Virus record (IMG/VR): IMGVR_UViG_3300018933_000070
Location: 1 to 52,215 of that record
DNA: 52,215 nt
From: a virus
Strand: one strand, 5' to 3'
The first letter of the stretch is position 1, and each line of letters opens with the position of its first letter. The notes under the pieces were generated by a model. That model was not told the origin of the DNA, made no database searches, and was given only the letters and a program-made list of their open reading frames with translations. Position numbers and translations under genes: made by a program. Of the stretch, positions 33,391 to 41,671 are shown in pieces.

Positions 33391-34995
33391 TTATAACGTA
33401 AACTCCATCTGCCCAGCTCCTACAGCTTCCTTGTATCTCTCCAATGTTAGAGCATTGCCTGATCCCGTGCAAAGCTCAGGCAGATTCGCCCGGACTAGAG
33501 CCTCGGCGAACGGCGGCGGGACTGCGTTGCCGCAGCGAGCAACCTGAGCACTCTTTGAGTACCGTTTGCCGTCGGCATCAACATCGATGATGTAATTCGG
33601 CGGGAATCCCTGTGCGGCAAATAGTTCGTGGGGCTCTAGCATCCGCATGCCGATATCTACGATCTGGTAATCAACCCCATGGATCGTTACTAAGCCGAAC
33701 CTGTCCTTCGTGGTAACCGTGTGCAGGGGTTCGCCCAAGTTCTGGCCGTTATCAGCACTGCCGTAATATTTGAGCAGGAAGGCCCGAACCTCGCCGACGT
33801 GCAACCCACCGGCTGTGATTGTCGGCATCGGCTCCGCGATCGACTGGCCGTCTCGGCAGGTGCCCCGCAGCTTGATCAAGTGACTCGTTACCAATCCATA
33901 ACGGTTTGAAGTGTCCTGTGTAAGTAGCGGTCGGTCGAGCGTTTGCCCACGAGCGCTGTCGTCGTAGGAGTGGTACTGAGTCAGGAAAGCGGTAACTAAG
34001 CCCATCGCATGTGCGGCGCCTGCTGGACGTTCAGCCCCCGCGCCGGATGTGATTGTATGGAGTGGGTCAGACATTGGGTGTCCAATTGCACCACCGCGGA
34101 ACTTGGTAATATGCGGAATGACAATTCCCCATCCGTTCTTCGCTGTGATTGTTTGGAACGGCTGATCTATCTCTTGGCCTCTGAAAGCGTCGTCTTTGCT
34201 ATGGTTGACTTTGATCACGAATGGCCTCGGGTTATCAAAAACGAACTTTTGCAGTCCTCGGGCGATTCGTCTCATAGTGTTCTCCGCTAGAGGTCGTTTT
34301 CTTTCAAAGATGCTCGGGCATGGAATCGACCAGTCGATAATTTCGGCTGCCGTTCGCCATGGCTTCAGTTTACCGCTCTTTACCTCCTCACTCTCCGGAT
34401 CGCCATGCGTCGGATACGGCCAAACGATTGGGAGGCCGTCACGCCGAGCAACCACAAATAGCCTTTTTCTAATCGTCGGTGCACCATAATCGCACGCCCG
34501 AAGCTCCCGGCTATCCACCACGTAACCCAGGCTTTCAAGCTGTGATTTCCATTGTTCGTAAGTCTGGCCTTTCTTACTTTTTAACGGGCGACCCTTTCTT
34601 ACAGGGCCCCACGTTTTGAACTCCTCCACATTTTCAAGGATTATGACCCTTGGTCGAACCTTTCCAGCCCACTTGAGAACAATCCATGCCAGGCCACGGA
34701 TTTTCTTTTCTACCGGCTTTCCGCCCTTGGCCTTGGAAAAATGCTTACAGTCTGGAGAAAACCATGCCAATCCGACTGGCCTCCCCTTGGTCGCGTCACG
34801 GGGATCAACATCCCAAACCGATTCGCAGTAATGCTCCGTCTCAGGGTGATTGGCGCGATGCATAGAGATCGCTGCTGGATCGTGGTTAATCGCAATATCT
34901 ACACTCCGGCCGGTTGCCAGCTCGATCCCTGTAGAAGCTCCCCCGCCGCCGGCGAAGTTGTCTACGATTAGTTCTCTTGGTGTCAAAAATTTCAT
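33391..34995 (-). CDS. DNA cytosine-5 methyltransferase
   Basis: A 534-residue Dcm-type enzyme. Motif I FAGGGGAS (14-21), motif IV PDCKHFS with catalytic C83, ENV (121-123), RKRLFVVARR (motif VIII), and RMLEPHELFAAQGFP with VARCGNAVPPP (IX-X). Between VIII and IX lies an unusually long region with repeated units of the form PLHTIT-x-RGLVT (positions about 260-440), presumably the target-recognition region. No nuclease partner is nearby. Start behind GGGGGG. Confidence 0.92.
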   Translation of the reverse strand: MKFLTPRELIVDNFAGGGGASTGIELATGRSVDIAINHDPAAISMHRANHPETEHYCESVWDVDPRDATKGRPVGLAWFSPDCKHFSKAKGGKPVEKKIRGLAWIVLKWAGKVRPRVIILENVEEFKTWGPVRKGRPLKSKKGQTYEQWKSQLESLGYVVDSRELRACDYGAPTIRKRLFVVARRDGLPIVWPYPTHGDPESEEVKSGKLKPWRTAAEIIDWSIPCPSIFERKRPLAENTMRRIARGLQKFVFDNPRPFVIKVNHSKDDAFRGQEIDQPFQTITAKNGWGIVIPHITKFRGGAIGHPMSDPLHTITSGAGAERPAGAAHAMGLVTAFLTQYHSYDDSARGQTLDRPLLTQDTSNRYGLVTSHLIKLRGTCRDGQSIAEPMPTITAGGLHVGEVRAFLLKYYGSADNGQNLGEPLHTVTTKDRFGLVTIHGVDYQIVDIGMRMLEPHELFAAQGFPPNYIIDVDADGKRYSKSAQVARCGNAVPPPFAEALVRANLPELCTGSGNALTLERYKEAVGAGQMEFTL

Positions 34996-35052
34996 CTTAA
35001 TCCCCCCACAAGAAATAGATCATATGTTCTATCCGAAGCATGTATTTAGATA

Positions 35053-35074
35053 CCCCGGTCAGCTTCGACCGGGG
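35053..35074 (-). repeat. GC-rich hairpin between early genes
   Basis: CCCCGGTC and GACCGGGG pair perfectly around a 6-base loop, with no U-tract after it. It lies in the 96-base gap before the cytosine methyltransferase and might stabilise or process the mRNA. Confidence 0.6.
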
Positions 35075-35091
35075 CTCGCTTGCATCTATCC

Positions 35092-35940
35092 TTAGGCCAC
35101 GCCGTGGCTCATCATTACCTTTTTGACTTCTTCCTTGTACTTGGAGATTTTGCCGCTCAATTGCCCAGAGGTCATCCCCACTTCTTTAGCGATCTCCCTC
35201 CAGGTCACTCCATCCTTCCGTTTACGCTCGAACAACCTTGGGAAGTCGAGCTGAAGGTCTGGGAAAGATGGGCGCTGCGAGAGGATGTATTGTTCCAACT
35301 CTTCCGGGCTGATCTCGACGTCGCCAGCAGTTTGGTTTTCCTCGGCAGCAGCTGGAGCGCCATCCTCCCCCGATTCCTGATCAGTATCCTCGAAGTTCAT
35401 TTCCTGATCGCTTGGAGGCTGTTCGTCTTTTGTTTCCTTCATCCATTCCGGCAGATCGGATCCTTCCTGAGCTTTTCCCTCACCCATAATTCCCTTATCA
35501 TTGTCACTCAGCTCATCGCCTTCTTCTGTCGGCGGTGCGTCTTCTGCCGGCGGCTCCCCTTCCGGATCTCCTGCCTGATCCACGCCAAGACCCGATTCTT
35601 CTCCTGTACCCGATTCATCAAGTGGCAGCTCTGCCTGGTTCTCGTCCTTTTCAGGCTGCTCGACCGATGTCACCACGCCGGAGGCATCCGTTGTTACTTG
35701 GCGGCCGCCTGTGTATAGCTTGTACGCGTCGTCATCCTCCTCATCAAAATCGAATGACATTTGCGGATCCCCAAGGAATACGTTAAGCTCTTCCCCCTGG
35801 TTGTTACTTAAGAAGACCAAATGCGGTAATGCTGCTTTAAGCGGAAAGGTCAATTTAATCTCAATAGACGATTCCCCAATTTTGATGCCTTTCGCTAATT
35901 CTCCAGTAAGCTTCGCAAAATCTTTCCCCATATCGATCAC
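35092..35940 (-). CDS. hypothetical early protein with acidic linker and C-terminal HTH-like region
   Basis: A 282-residue protein. Residues 1-75 look like a folded domain (IKIGESSIEIKLTFPLKAAL), about 75-225 are acidic, low-complexity and disordered, and the end (GVTWREIAKEVGMTSGQLSG) resembles an HTH. It could bind DNA or act as an adaptor. GTG 35940 overlaps the RuvC-like stop as GTGA; ATG 35931 behind GAGGAAAG is an alternative. No function is assigned. Confidence 0.6.
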   Translation of the reverse strand: MIDMGKDFAKLTGELAKGIKIGESSIEIKLTFPLKAALPHLVFLSNNQGEELNVFLGDPQMSFDFDEEDDDAYKLYTGGRQVTTDASGVVTSVEQPEKDENQAELPLDESGTGEESGLGVDQAGDPEGEPPAEDAPPTEEGDELSDNDKGIMGEGKAQEGSDLPEWMKETKDEQPPSDQEMNFEDTDQESGEDGAPAAAEENQTAGDVEISPEELEQYILSQRPSFPDLQLDFPRLFERKRKDGVTWREIAKEVGMTSGQLSGKISKYKEEVKKVMMSHGVA

Positions 35941-36479
35941 TTTCCTCTCTTCTTTTTCTTATTTGCCGGCTTCTTTGCCGGCGGATTTATAATGTTATGA
36001 ATGACTTCCTGCTGCGGTTTGGTGAGCGGAACATCTTCATGAATCGCTCTAATAATTTGTGCCAGGACAAATGCGTCCCGGACGTTATCGCTTGGGTGTT
36101 CAAACCCCCAGCGTTTGAAAATAGGCAAGATCAAATCGTCTTTCGATCCTTTCCCCACCCCGGTAGCAAATTTTTTGAGCTGGGTAGGAGCTACCTCGAT
36201 GTATTTCTGCTTTCGAACATGCAGTCCGATGCGGATTGCCCAGCCTATTGCGTACTGTTGTCCCACAAACGAACCCGTCGAACCATGAGAAAACCCTTCG
36301 ATGGCCACCCTGTCGGTTGGTTGGATTAACCGGAGTGTCCGGACAACGACATCGTTGATCCGTCCAGCATCTAACGCCCCCTCCGCTTGAATCTCAATCC
36401 TTTTCAAGACATTACCGTTCGGGTCCAATATAGCGACCCCTGTTTTGGTTGAGTGGTCAACACCGACATATCGGTTCAT
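35937..36479 (-). CDS. RuvC-like Holliday junction resolvase
   Basis: A 180-residue RNase H-fold endonuclease with the acidic set YVGVDHSTKTG (D8), VAIEGF (E61) and DNVRDAF (D131, D135). It should resolve branched DNA from recombination and replication before packaging. The C-terminal tail is strongly basic (KKPANKKKKRGK). Its ATG overlaps the stop of a 42-residue ORF as ATGA. Confidence 0.83.
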   Translation of the reverse strand: MNRYVGVDHSTKTGVAILDPNGNVLKRIEIQAEGALDAGRINDVVVRTLRLIQPTDRVAIEGFSHGSTGSFVGQQYAIGWAIRIGLHVRKQKYIEVAPTQLKKFATGVGKGSKDDLILPIFKRWGFEHPSDNVRDAFVLAQIIRAIHEDVPLTKPQQEVIHNIINPPAKKPANKKKKRGK

Positions 36480-36604
36480 ATCCCCACCTTCTTCAACTGT
36501 TCGGCGGCATACCGATAAGCTGCAGCAGCTGCCTCGTTATCTACGACCTCTGCCTTCGTTTCAAGATCGTCAATAACCCTTTTGATTTCTTCTCGCACTT
36601 CCAC
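36476..36604 (-). CDS. 42-residue helical micro-protein
   Basis: GTG 36604 follows GGAGGG by ten bases. The product (EVREEIKRVIDDLETKAE, then AAAAAYRYAAEQLKKVG) is one long helix rich in alanine and charged residues. It overlaps both neighbours and is likely translated by coupling. Function unknown. Confidence 0.55.
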   Translation of the reverse strand: MEVREEIKRVIDDLETKAEVVDNEAAAAAYRYAAEQLKKVGI

Positions 36605-36746
36605 GTTTCTTGGCCCTCCTTTTTCTCTTGGATTTCAACCAGCCACGAAGCACGAAAACCTCTCCTATCTGTTTGCCGTCGTGATCGTATATGATCTCCC
36701 ATGGTACCTCTTGAAAAAACGGATCGATGGAGGCCTTACTATGCAT
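36570..36746 (-). CDS. 58-residue basic micro-protein
   Basis: ATG 36746 lies behind GGGGGT and inside the preceding gene's end (overlap ATGCATAG). The N-terminal half is a small beta unit (VPWEIIYDHDGKQIGEVFVL) and the last 20 residues are Lys/Arg-rich, suggesting nucleic-acid contact. It overlaps the next ORF by 35 bases. Confidence 0.55.
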   Translation of the reverse strand: MHSKASIDPFFQEVPWEIIYDHDGKQIGEVFVLRGWLKSKRKRRAKKRGSARRNQKGY

Positions 36747-36921
36747 GTAATCGACCCCCGATCGACATGGCCAGATTGAATTCCTTCACGCCCTCTTCGA
36801 TAAGTGCCGGCTCCATGTCAGCAAATTCGGCGAGCAGTTCCTGCTGATCCGGCATCAGACCGGTATGAATGTACCGATGCCTCATGTACTCATAAACGTG
36901 CCAGTGACTCCACCTGCTCAT
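36739..36921 (-). CDS. 60-residue hypothetical early protein
   Basis: Starts MSRWSHWHVYEYMRHRYIH and continues with an acidic helix (QQELLAEFADMEPALIEEGV). The ATG overlaps the TGA of the DUF6906-like gene as TGATG. The aromatic/histidine-rich N-terminus is notable. Not recognised. Confidence 0.6.
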   Translation of the reverse strand: MSRWSHWHVYEYMRHRYIHTGLMPDQQELLAEFADMEPALIEEGVKEFNLAMSIGGRLHA

Positions 36922-37079
36922 CACGCACCCCGCCGGATCGTCCGCGAGCTGTTAGTGTACCGATGAATCAGGACCATAGCTGCAGGTGTATCTCGCTCTA
37001 CGAGCCAGTTTTCGGGGTTGAGTCCCCGGTCTTTGATTTCAATTCTTTGCCGCCTCGTCGGCCGCTTTCCGTTCTTCAT
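36921..37079 (-). CDS. DUF6906-like small protein
   Basis: A 52-residue ORF beginning MKNGKRPTRRQRIEIKD and containing GLNPENWLV and an IHRYTN segment, the pattern I associate with DUF6906 proteins of Bacillales phages. AAAGGAGG lies ten bases upstream of ATG 37079. Function unknown. It directly follows the helicase gene. Confidence 0.65.
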   Translation of the reverse strand: MKNGKRPTRRQRIEIKDRGLNPENWLVERDTPAAMVLIHRYTNSSRTIRRGA

Positions 37080-37100
37080 CTCCCATTAGCCTCCTTTGGC

Positions 37101-38525
37101 TTACGCGTATTGGCGCTTCTCCAAATTGACCACCTTGTGCTGACGCGGCGGCTGCGGACCAGGATCCATATGAACCCGGTCGTAATTGACGAATTTATTA
37201 AACTGCTTCAGGAAGACCAGCTCGACAGTGCCGACCGGGCCGTTCCGCTGCTTCGCAATGATGATCTCGATGATGTTCTTCTTCTCGGATTCCTTGTCGT
37301 AGTAGTCATCCCGGTACAGAAAGGCCACGATATCCGCATCCTGCTCGATCGATCCGGATTCTCGAAGATCGCTCATCATCGGACGCTTGTCCTGCCGCTG
37401 TTCCACACCACGGCTGAGCTGGGAAAGTGCTATGATCGGAACATCCATTTCCCGAGCCAAGTGCTTCAGCGTCCGGGAGATCTCCGATACCTCCTGCTGC
37501 CGATTCTCCTGCCCGCGGCCCTTGCTGGCGCTTGCGATCAGCTGCAGGTAATCGATCACGATCAGGCCGAGGCCTTCCTGCTTCTTAAGACGCCGGCATT
37601 TCGATCGGATATCATGGACTGTGATTCCCGCAGAGTCATCGATCAGGATGTTCGTTCCGCCCAATACTCCGGCAGCGTGTGCCATCTTGGTCCAATCCTC
37701 CGATCCCATATCCCCGATCCGGAGTTTGCTCGCCTCGAGTATGCCCTCAGCACTGACCATCCGAGTGACCAACTGCGCCGCTGACATTTCCAGGCTGAAG
37801 ATAGCGACAGGTTCCTGGGCACGTGTAGCCACGTTCTGAGCGATATTGAGCGCGAATGCCGTTTTCCCGACCGATGGCCGCGCCGCGACAATGATCAGAT
37901 CGCTGTTCTGCAGGCCACCAAGGATGGCGTCCAGGTCCGTGTATCCTGTCTCGATGCCCGTGACCTTACCGGTTTTGTACACTTCGGCCTTGTTCTCGGT
38001 CGACTCGATGACTTCGACCAGGACGTCGTTGATCCGCTTAAAGTCCTGCTTAGGAGCTGCGCGATCTGCAAGACTCGTAGCGACCTGCTGCGCTGATGCA
38101 ACCAAGCGCTGTATATCCTCACCAGCCACAGCAGCCTGTATCCCGGCCATACTAGACCGGATATACTCTCGCAACATGAACTTGTTTTGTACGGATGTAA
38201 CGTACGTTTCTATGTTCGCAGTCGTCGGCACTGAATGGGCAAGTTTGGACAAGTAGCTGACGCCGCCAATATCCTCAAGCTCTCTCTGATCCTGTAGACG
38301 CGAAGACAATGTCACCAGGTCAATTGGCTGCCCTTCCTCTGCCAGCTCCACCATCCGGTTAAAGATGATCCGATGCTCTGTGCGATAAAAGGCTTCCGGA
38401 ACCAGTACCTCAACGTACTCGTACACATCCGGGTTGATCAAGATCGCGCCCAGCACCGAACACTCGGCAGCCAAATCATGCGGCATCTCCGGTAGAATCA
38501 TGTCAGGAACGTCTGAGTTTCGCAT
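37101..38525 (-). CDS. dnaB-like: replicative DNA helicase (DnaB family)
   Basis: A 474-residue hexameric helicase. The N-terminal helical domain (ECSVLGAILINPDVYEYV) is followed by a RecA-type ATPase: AARPSVGKTAF (about 215-224), VFSLEMSAAQL-like H1a, LIVIDYLQLI (Walker B) and SQLSRGVEQR. It unwinds the phage fork. It follows the loader gene with a 23-base overlap, making a complete phage replication set. Confidence 0.95.
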   Translation of the reverse strand: MRNSDVPDMILPEMPHDLAAECSVLGAILINPDVYEYVEVLVPEAFYRTEHRIIFNRMVELAEEGQPIDLVTLSSRLQDQRELEDIGGVSYLSKLAHSVPTTANIETYVTSVQNKFMLREYIRSSMAGIQAAVAGEDIQRLVASAQQVATSLADRAAPKQDFKRINDVLVEVIESTENKAEVYKTGKVTGIETGYTDLDAILGGLQNSDLIIVAARPSVGKTAFALNIAQNVATRAQEPVAIFSLEMSAAQLVTRMVSAEGILEASKLRIGDMGSEDWTKMAHAAGVLGGTNILIDDSAGITVHDIRSKCRRLKKQEGLGLIVIDYLQLIASASKGRGQENRQQEVSEISRTLKHLAREMDVPIIALSQLSRGVEQRQDKRPMMSDLRESGSIEQDADIVAFLYRDDYYDKESEKKNIIEIIIAKQRNGPVGTVELVFLKQFNKFVNYDRVHMDPGPQPPRQHKVVNLEKRQYA

Positions 38526-38838
38526 AGATGGACTCCTTCCAGCCTGGCGGCGGCGGGCACGCTTCCTGTTTGGCGCGGGCTCGCTCGGCGAAATATTCTT
38601 CGGTCAATGACTTCATGCGGTCACGCTCGATTTGTTCCCCCAGGCTTCCCCGGATCTCAGCGATGTTGGGCGGATACTTGCTCTTCCTGATATGTTCGTC
38701 CACATTTTCTTGAGCTACCTCAAAAGGGAAGTCCTGGAGATACTTATGGTCGGCCTTCACTCGATCTACCGAAGCGTCAAAGGCTGGATAGTATTTCGCA
38801 ATGTGTTTATAAAGCTGGGCAACTTCAACGATTTCCAC
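38503..38838 (-). CDS. helicase loader (SPP1 G39P-like)
   Basis: A 111-residue protein with a helical N-terminus (QLYKHIAKYYPAFDASVDRV, FPFEVAQENVDEHI) and a Pro-rich link (SKYPPNIAEIRG), the arrangement of SPP1 gp39, which binds both helicase and initiator. Placement between initiator and helicase genes is the same as in SPP1. Confidence 0.78.
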   Translation of the reverse strand: MEIVEVAQLYKHIAKYYPAFDASVDRVKADHKYLQDFPFEVAQENVDEHIRKSKYPPNIAEIRGSLGEQIERDRMKSLTEEYFAERARAKQEACPPPPGWKESIYAKLRRS

Positions 38839-39706
38839 GCTTCTTCTCCTCCTCGATAAAGCGATCTAGTTCGTCTATTTGCTCTTGTTGTTTTGTTCGT
38901 CGGCCCCGCTGTGGAGAAGATCCAAGGGCGACCGGGCGGTTCGGCAACGCACCATCGGTTATGGATTCATCCACCTGCGATTTACTCCACTCGTCAAGGC
39001 AGCGAGGGATGCAGTAGGCCATGTTTCGGATTTTGTCCCAAGCGTGTTTGGGCTTGTACTCCGCAAATGATTTATCAATGCTCCGCTTTACGATCTCTAG
39101 CGGGATACCTGTGGCAACCATCTTCTTGATCTCGTCAAAGTCTGAAGCGCTGACGTTTAGCCCCTGACCTCGTCTCATGCAAAAATAACTCTCGACTTCA
39201 TGTGCAAGTTTCAAAATGGTCTCAGGATCAGTAATAACAGCAACAGCATTGTGTATCTCTGTAATATCTTTATTAGATCGGAAGTTTTCTTCCGGGTGAT
39301 CGGAAGATTCCTGCCGATCTCTGTCGTCCAGATCGGAAGAATGTTGCCGATCTCCTAAGTCAGAGCGGAAACTTTCTTCCGGTCTGTTTTTGAATTTTTT
39401 GGAGTTTCGGACCGTAAAAACGAGTCCGTAGGGTGCTCTGGTGACTTTTATGTATTGGTTATCTTCGAGCGTCTTGATCCACGACCGGATCGTCCGGTCC
39501 GATACCCCGAATTCATTTTCAAGGTCGCTAATTTTAACTGGCTTGTTCCCTAGGACGATTCCCCAGACAATTCCGTCCCTTTCGACTTCCTTCGTCGTGG
39601 AGCTGATGCACCAAAGGAACAGCCAAATTGCTGATCCTATTTTCTTGTAATGTCTGTGTTCCAACAATCCGGAGTACATCGGAAAAGGGTAACTGCCTTC
39701 GGGCAT
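38825..39706 (-). CDS. replication initiation protein
   Basis: A 293-residue protein. Residues 1-110 form a winged-helix domain (GNKPVKISDLENEFGVSDRT, IRSWIKTLEDNQYIKV). A hydrophilic Arg/Asp/Ser-rich linker (about 110-150) follows, then a helical C-terminal domain that may contact the loader. The DNA encoding the linker holds four iteron-like repeats, as in phage initiators that carry their own origin. The gene ends with AAGGAGAA-type coupling into the loader. Confidence 0.78.
   Translation of the reverse strand: MPEGSYPFPMYSGLLEHRHYKKIGSAIWLFLWCISSTTKEVERDGIVWGIVLGNKPVKISDLENEFGVSDRTIRSWIKTLEDNQYIKVTRAPYGLVFTVRNSKKFKNRPEESFRSDLGDRQHSSDLDDRDRQESSDHPEENFRSNKDITEIHNAVAVITDPETILKLAHEVESYFCMRRGQGLNVSASDFDEIKKMVATGIPLEIVKRSIDKSFAEYKPKHAWDKIRNMAYCIPRCLDEWSKSQVDESITDGALPNRPVALGSSPQRGRRTKQQEQIDELDRFIEEEKKRGNR
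39275..39385. other. probable replication origin: four iteron-like repeats inside the initiator gene
   Basis: Four related dyads of about 21-24 bases begin at 39275, 39298, 39330 and 39363. They share GATCGGAAG or GAGCGGAAA, a 4-6-base centre, and TTSCCGATC or TTCTTCCGG. Spacing is 23, 32 and 33 bases. The T-rich stretch at 39386-39400 could be the melting zone. Position in the linker-coding part of the initiator gene fits lambda- and SPP1-type origins. Confidence 0.65.
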
Positions 39707-39717
39707 TCGCTCATCCC

Positions 39718-39906
39718 CTAAACTTGCTTATTCCGATCGTCACGAAGGTATACGATCGGGTATTTAACTTTCACAACAGTCCACCCGGGACAGCCTCGAG
39801 CGAAATACTCGCGTGTCTCCCGCTTAAAATCTTCCGGATCAGATTGCATTAAGCTCCAGATCCGCTCGCCCATCATGCTGCGCATTAAAGGCTTGCCATC
39901 GATCAT
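39718..39906 (-). CDS. hypothetical small early protein
   Basis: A 62-residue protein (MRSMMGERIWSLMQSDPEDF, then YFARGCPGWTVVKVKYPIVY). Its ATG overlaps the MBL-fold gene's stop as ATGA. It sits between MBL and initiator genes. No family is recognised. Confidence 0.6.
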   Translation of the reverse strand: MIDGKPLMRSMMGERIWSLMQSDPEDFKRETREYFARGCPGWTVVKVKYPIVYLRDDRNKQV

Positions 39907-40610
39907 CGCCCGGCCACCCGGACCATCTTTCCGGTCACTTCCTGAATCTCTCGCTTGAATCGCTCCTCATCACTGTTTCCGTCCGATAAGTGCAGCAGCC
40001 AAATCTCTTGTACTTTTCGGGTATCATTGGCTTTCAAGAAATCTTTTACATGTTCCAGACCAAAGTGCGACTTCAGCAGCCGCCGCATTTGTCCAGGATG
40101 CAATTGGCCGGATGCCACCCGTTCCCTCACAATATCCATTGAATAATTGCATTCCACCATGATGTGGGTCAGATCACGGAAGCGATGCCGGCAATAATAG
40201 GTGTCCGTCAAAAAGACCAGTTTATCCCCGGCCGTATTGGCCAGAAGGAACCCTAGCGGCTCCTCGACGTCATGCTGTATGTCAAAGGGGAGGATCGACC
40301 AAGTGCCAACTTGAAACGGCTCCATTGCCTTGATGACCTTCAGACGATGCCCGGAGAGCCCTCTGGCATCCGCTGTCCCCTGGCTGGTATAAACGTTGAT
40401 TCCCGCCTTCATAACGTCCTTGGCAGCCTTGCTGTGGTCCAGGTGCTCATGCGTGATCAAACAGCCGGCAATCTCAGTCATGCGAAACCTCAACGCTCGC
40501 TGCAGGGATTTGAAAGGAAAGCCGGCCTCCAGCAGGAGAGCTGTATGCCCGTCCGAGATCCGGTAGGCATTACCCGCGCTGCTGGAGCCGAGGCATTGAA
40601 TGTCGATCAT
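39903..40610 (-). CDS. metallo-beta-lactamase-fold hydrolase, probable nuclease partner of RecT
   Basis: A 235-residue MBL-fold protein with the metal motif THEHLDHS (H54, H56, D58, H59), further DIQHDVEEPLGF and a C-terminal LLHLSDGNSD. In many Firmicute phages an MBL protein sits beside recT, where it is thought to act as a nuclease. It abuts recT directly. Activity on DNA is inferred. Confidence 0.82.
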   Translation of the reverse strand: MIDIQCLGSSSAGNAYRISDGHTALLLEAGFPFKSLQRALRFRMTEIAGCLITHEHLDHSKAAKDVMKAGINVYTSQGTADARGLSGHRLKVIKAMEPFQVGTWSILPFDIQHDVEEPLGFLLANTAGDKLVFLTDTYYCRHRFRDLTHIMVECNYSMDIVRERVASGQLHPGQMRRLLKSHFGLEHVKDFLKANDTRKVQEIWLLHLSDGNSDEERFKREIQEVTGKMVRVAGR

Positions 40611-41671
40611 CAGAAATCAGGCCCCTCAGTGCCGATCGGAGGAATATCATCCGGATGGATTTCGAAATCCATTTCTCCTTGGGCAGCCGGCTCTACATTG
40701 CTCTTTGATGAGCGAGCTGTTTCCCTTGGCTGTTCCGGATCCGGTTCAGGTTCAGCGGCCGGAGGCGTAATGTCGATGACGTTTTTATTGGCATTGGCTC
40801 TGATCTCCTCATTGACCTCAGATTCGGCGAAATCACTCTCCATTTGCTTCAGTCGGAGATAATCATCATCAATCTTTTGGCTATCGATGGTGATGTCACT
40901 ATGGGCGGCCCGGTATACCGTCTTCCAACACATTTTCTCGTACCAGCCTTCGACCCTTTCCTTTCCGACCTTTTGACCGTTCTCCCATTTGTCTTTCTCG
41001 CCACCCCAGAATTCTGGGCTAGCATGGTCCGGTTTCCTCTTCTCGATTTCAGCAATGGTCATCATGACCAATTTGTTTTTCTCCGGGGCCTTGGTATACG
41101 AATGGAAGTAGAAGCCCCCGACGATCTTCCCGCGATCAAAAGCATTTTTAATTTCAAACTCGTACCCTTCATGAGGATGATTGGCATCCTTCTTAATTGG
41201 TCTGAAATAGTCGTTTGAATAAACAAGTTCAACCGTTACATGATCCGGAACGTCCAGCCCATATTTCACAGCCTTGAGCTCCAATCCTCGATACCCCTCA
41301 ATGAATCCAATGTCGTACTTGCCTGTATTGTTGTTCTTGAATGGAACCAGACTGATGTGATTAGGTTGTGAGGGATCAAACCCGATTCTGGCGTAGGCAA
41401 CAACATCCCGGGCAAGCTTCTCCATATTGACATTGTTCCAGGTGACCGGAAGTGGATCCCGGTATCGTTCCGATTTCTTCAGCCGTTTCTCTTCAGCAGA
41501 CTTTAGAACGGAGTCCAGAGCGACAAAGTAGTTCTGAGCGAGTCGTTTTTGAAAGTTCGTCAGGGCCACTTCACCGACGTTGGAACCGAACTCGGCTATA
41601 ACTTTGGTCATGAACCGCTCGGACTGAGTTGGCTCTTTCTTCGTAACAGCCGCTTGGTTTTGGGTAGACAA
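40610..41671 (-). CDS. recT: RecT-family single-strand annealing protein
   Basis: A 353-residue protein. The core shows LTNFQKRLAQNYFVALDSVL, ARIGFDPSQPNHISLVPF, KYDIGFIEGYRGLELKA and a GGFYFHSYTK strand, typical of RecT. The C-terminus is acidic and disordered. It should anneal strands during phage recombination. It overlaps the MBL gene by one base. Confidence 0.92.
   Translation of the reverse strand: MSTQNQAAVTKKEPTQSERFMTKVIAEFGSNVGEVALTNFQKRLAQNYFVALDSVLKSAEEKRLKKSERYRDPLPVTWNNVNMEKLARDVVAYARIGFDPSQPNHISLVPFKNNNTGKYDIGFIEGYRGLELKAVKYGLDVPDHVTVELVYSNDYFRPIKKDANHPHEGYEFEIKNAFDRGKIVGGFYFHSYTKAPEKNKLVMMTIAEIEKRKPDHASPEFWGGEKDKWENGQKVGKERVEGWYEKMCWKTVYRAAHSDITIDSQKIDDDYLRLKQMESDFAESEVNEEIRANANKNVIDITPPAAEPEPDPEQPRETARSSKSNVEPAAQGEMDFEIHPDDIPPIGTEGPDF

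Noticed and set aside
36804-37784. 326-codon + strand frame across the DnaB helicase gene
   Set aside because: Shadow of dnaB codon bias; the minus-strand helicase motifs are unambiguous.
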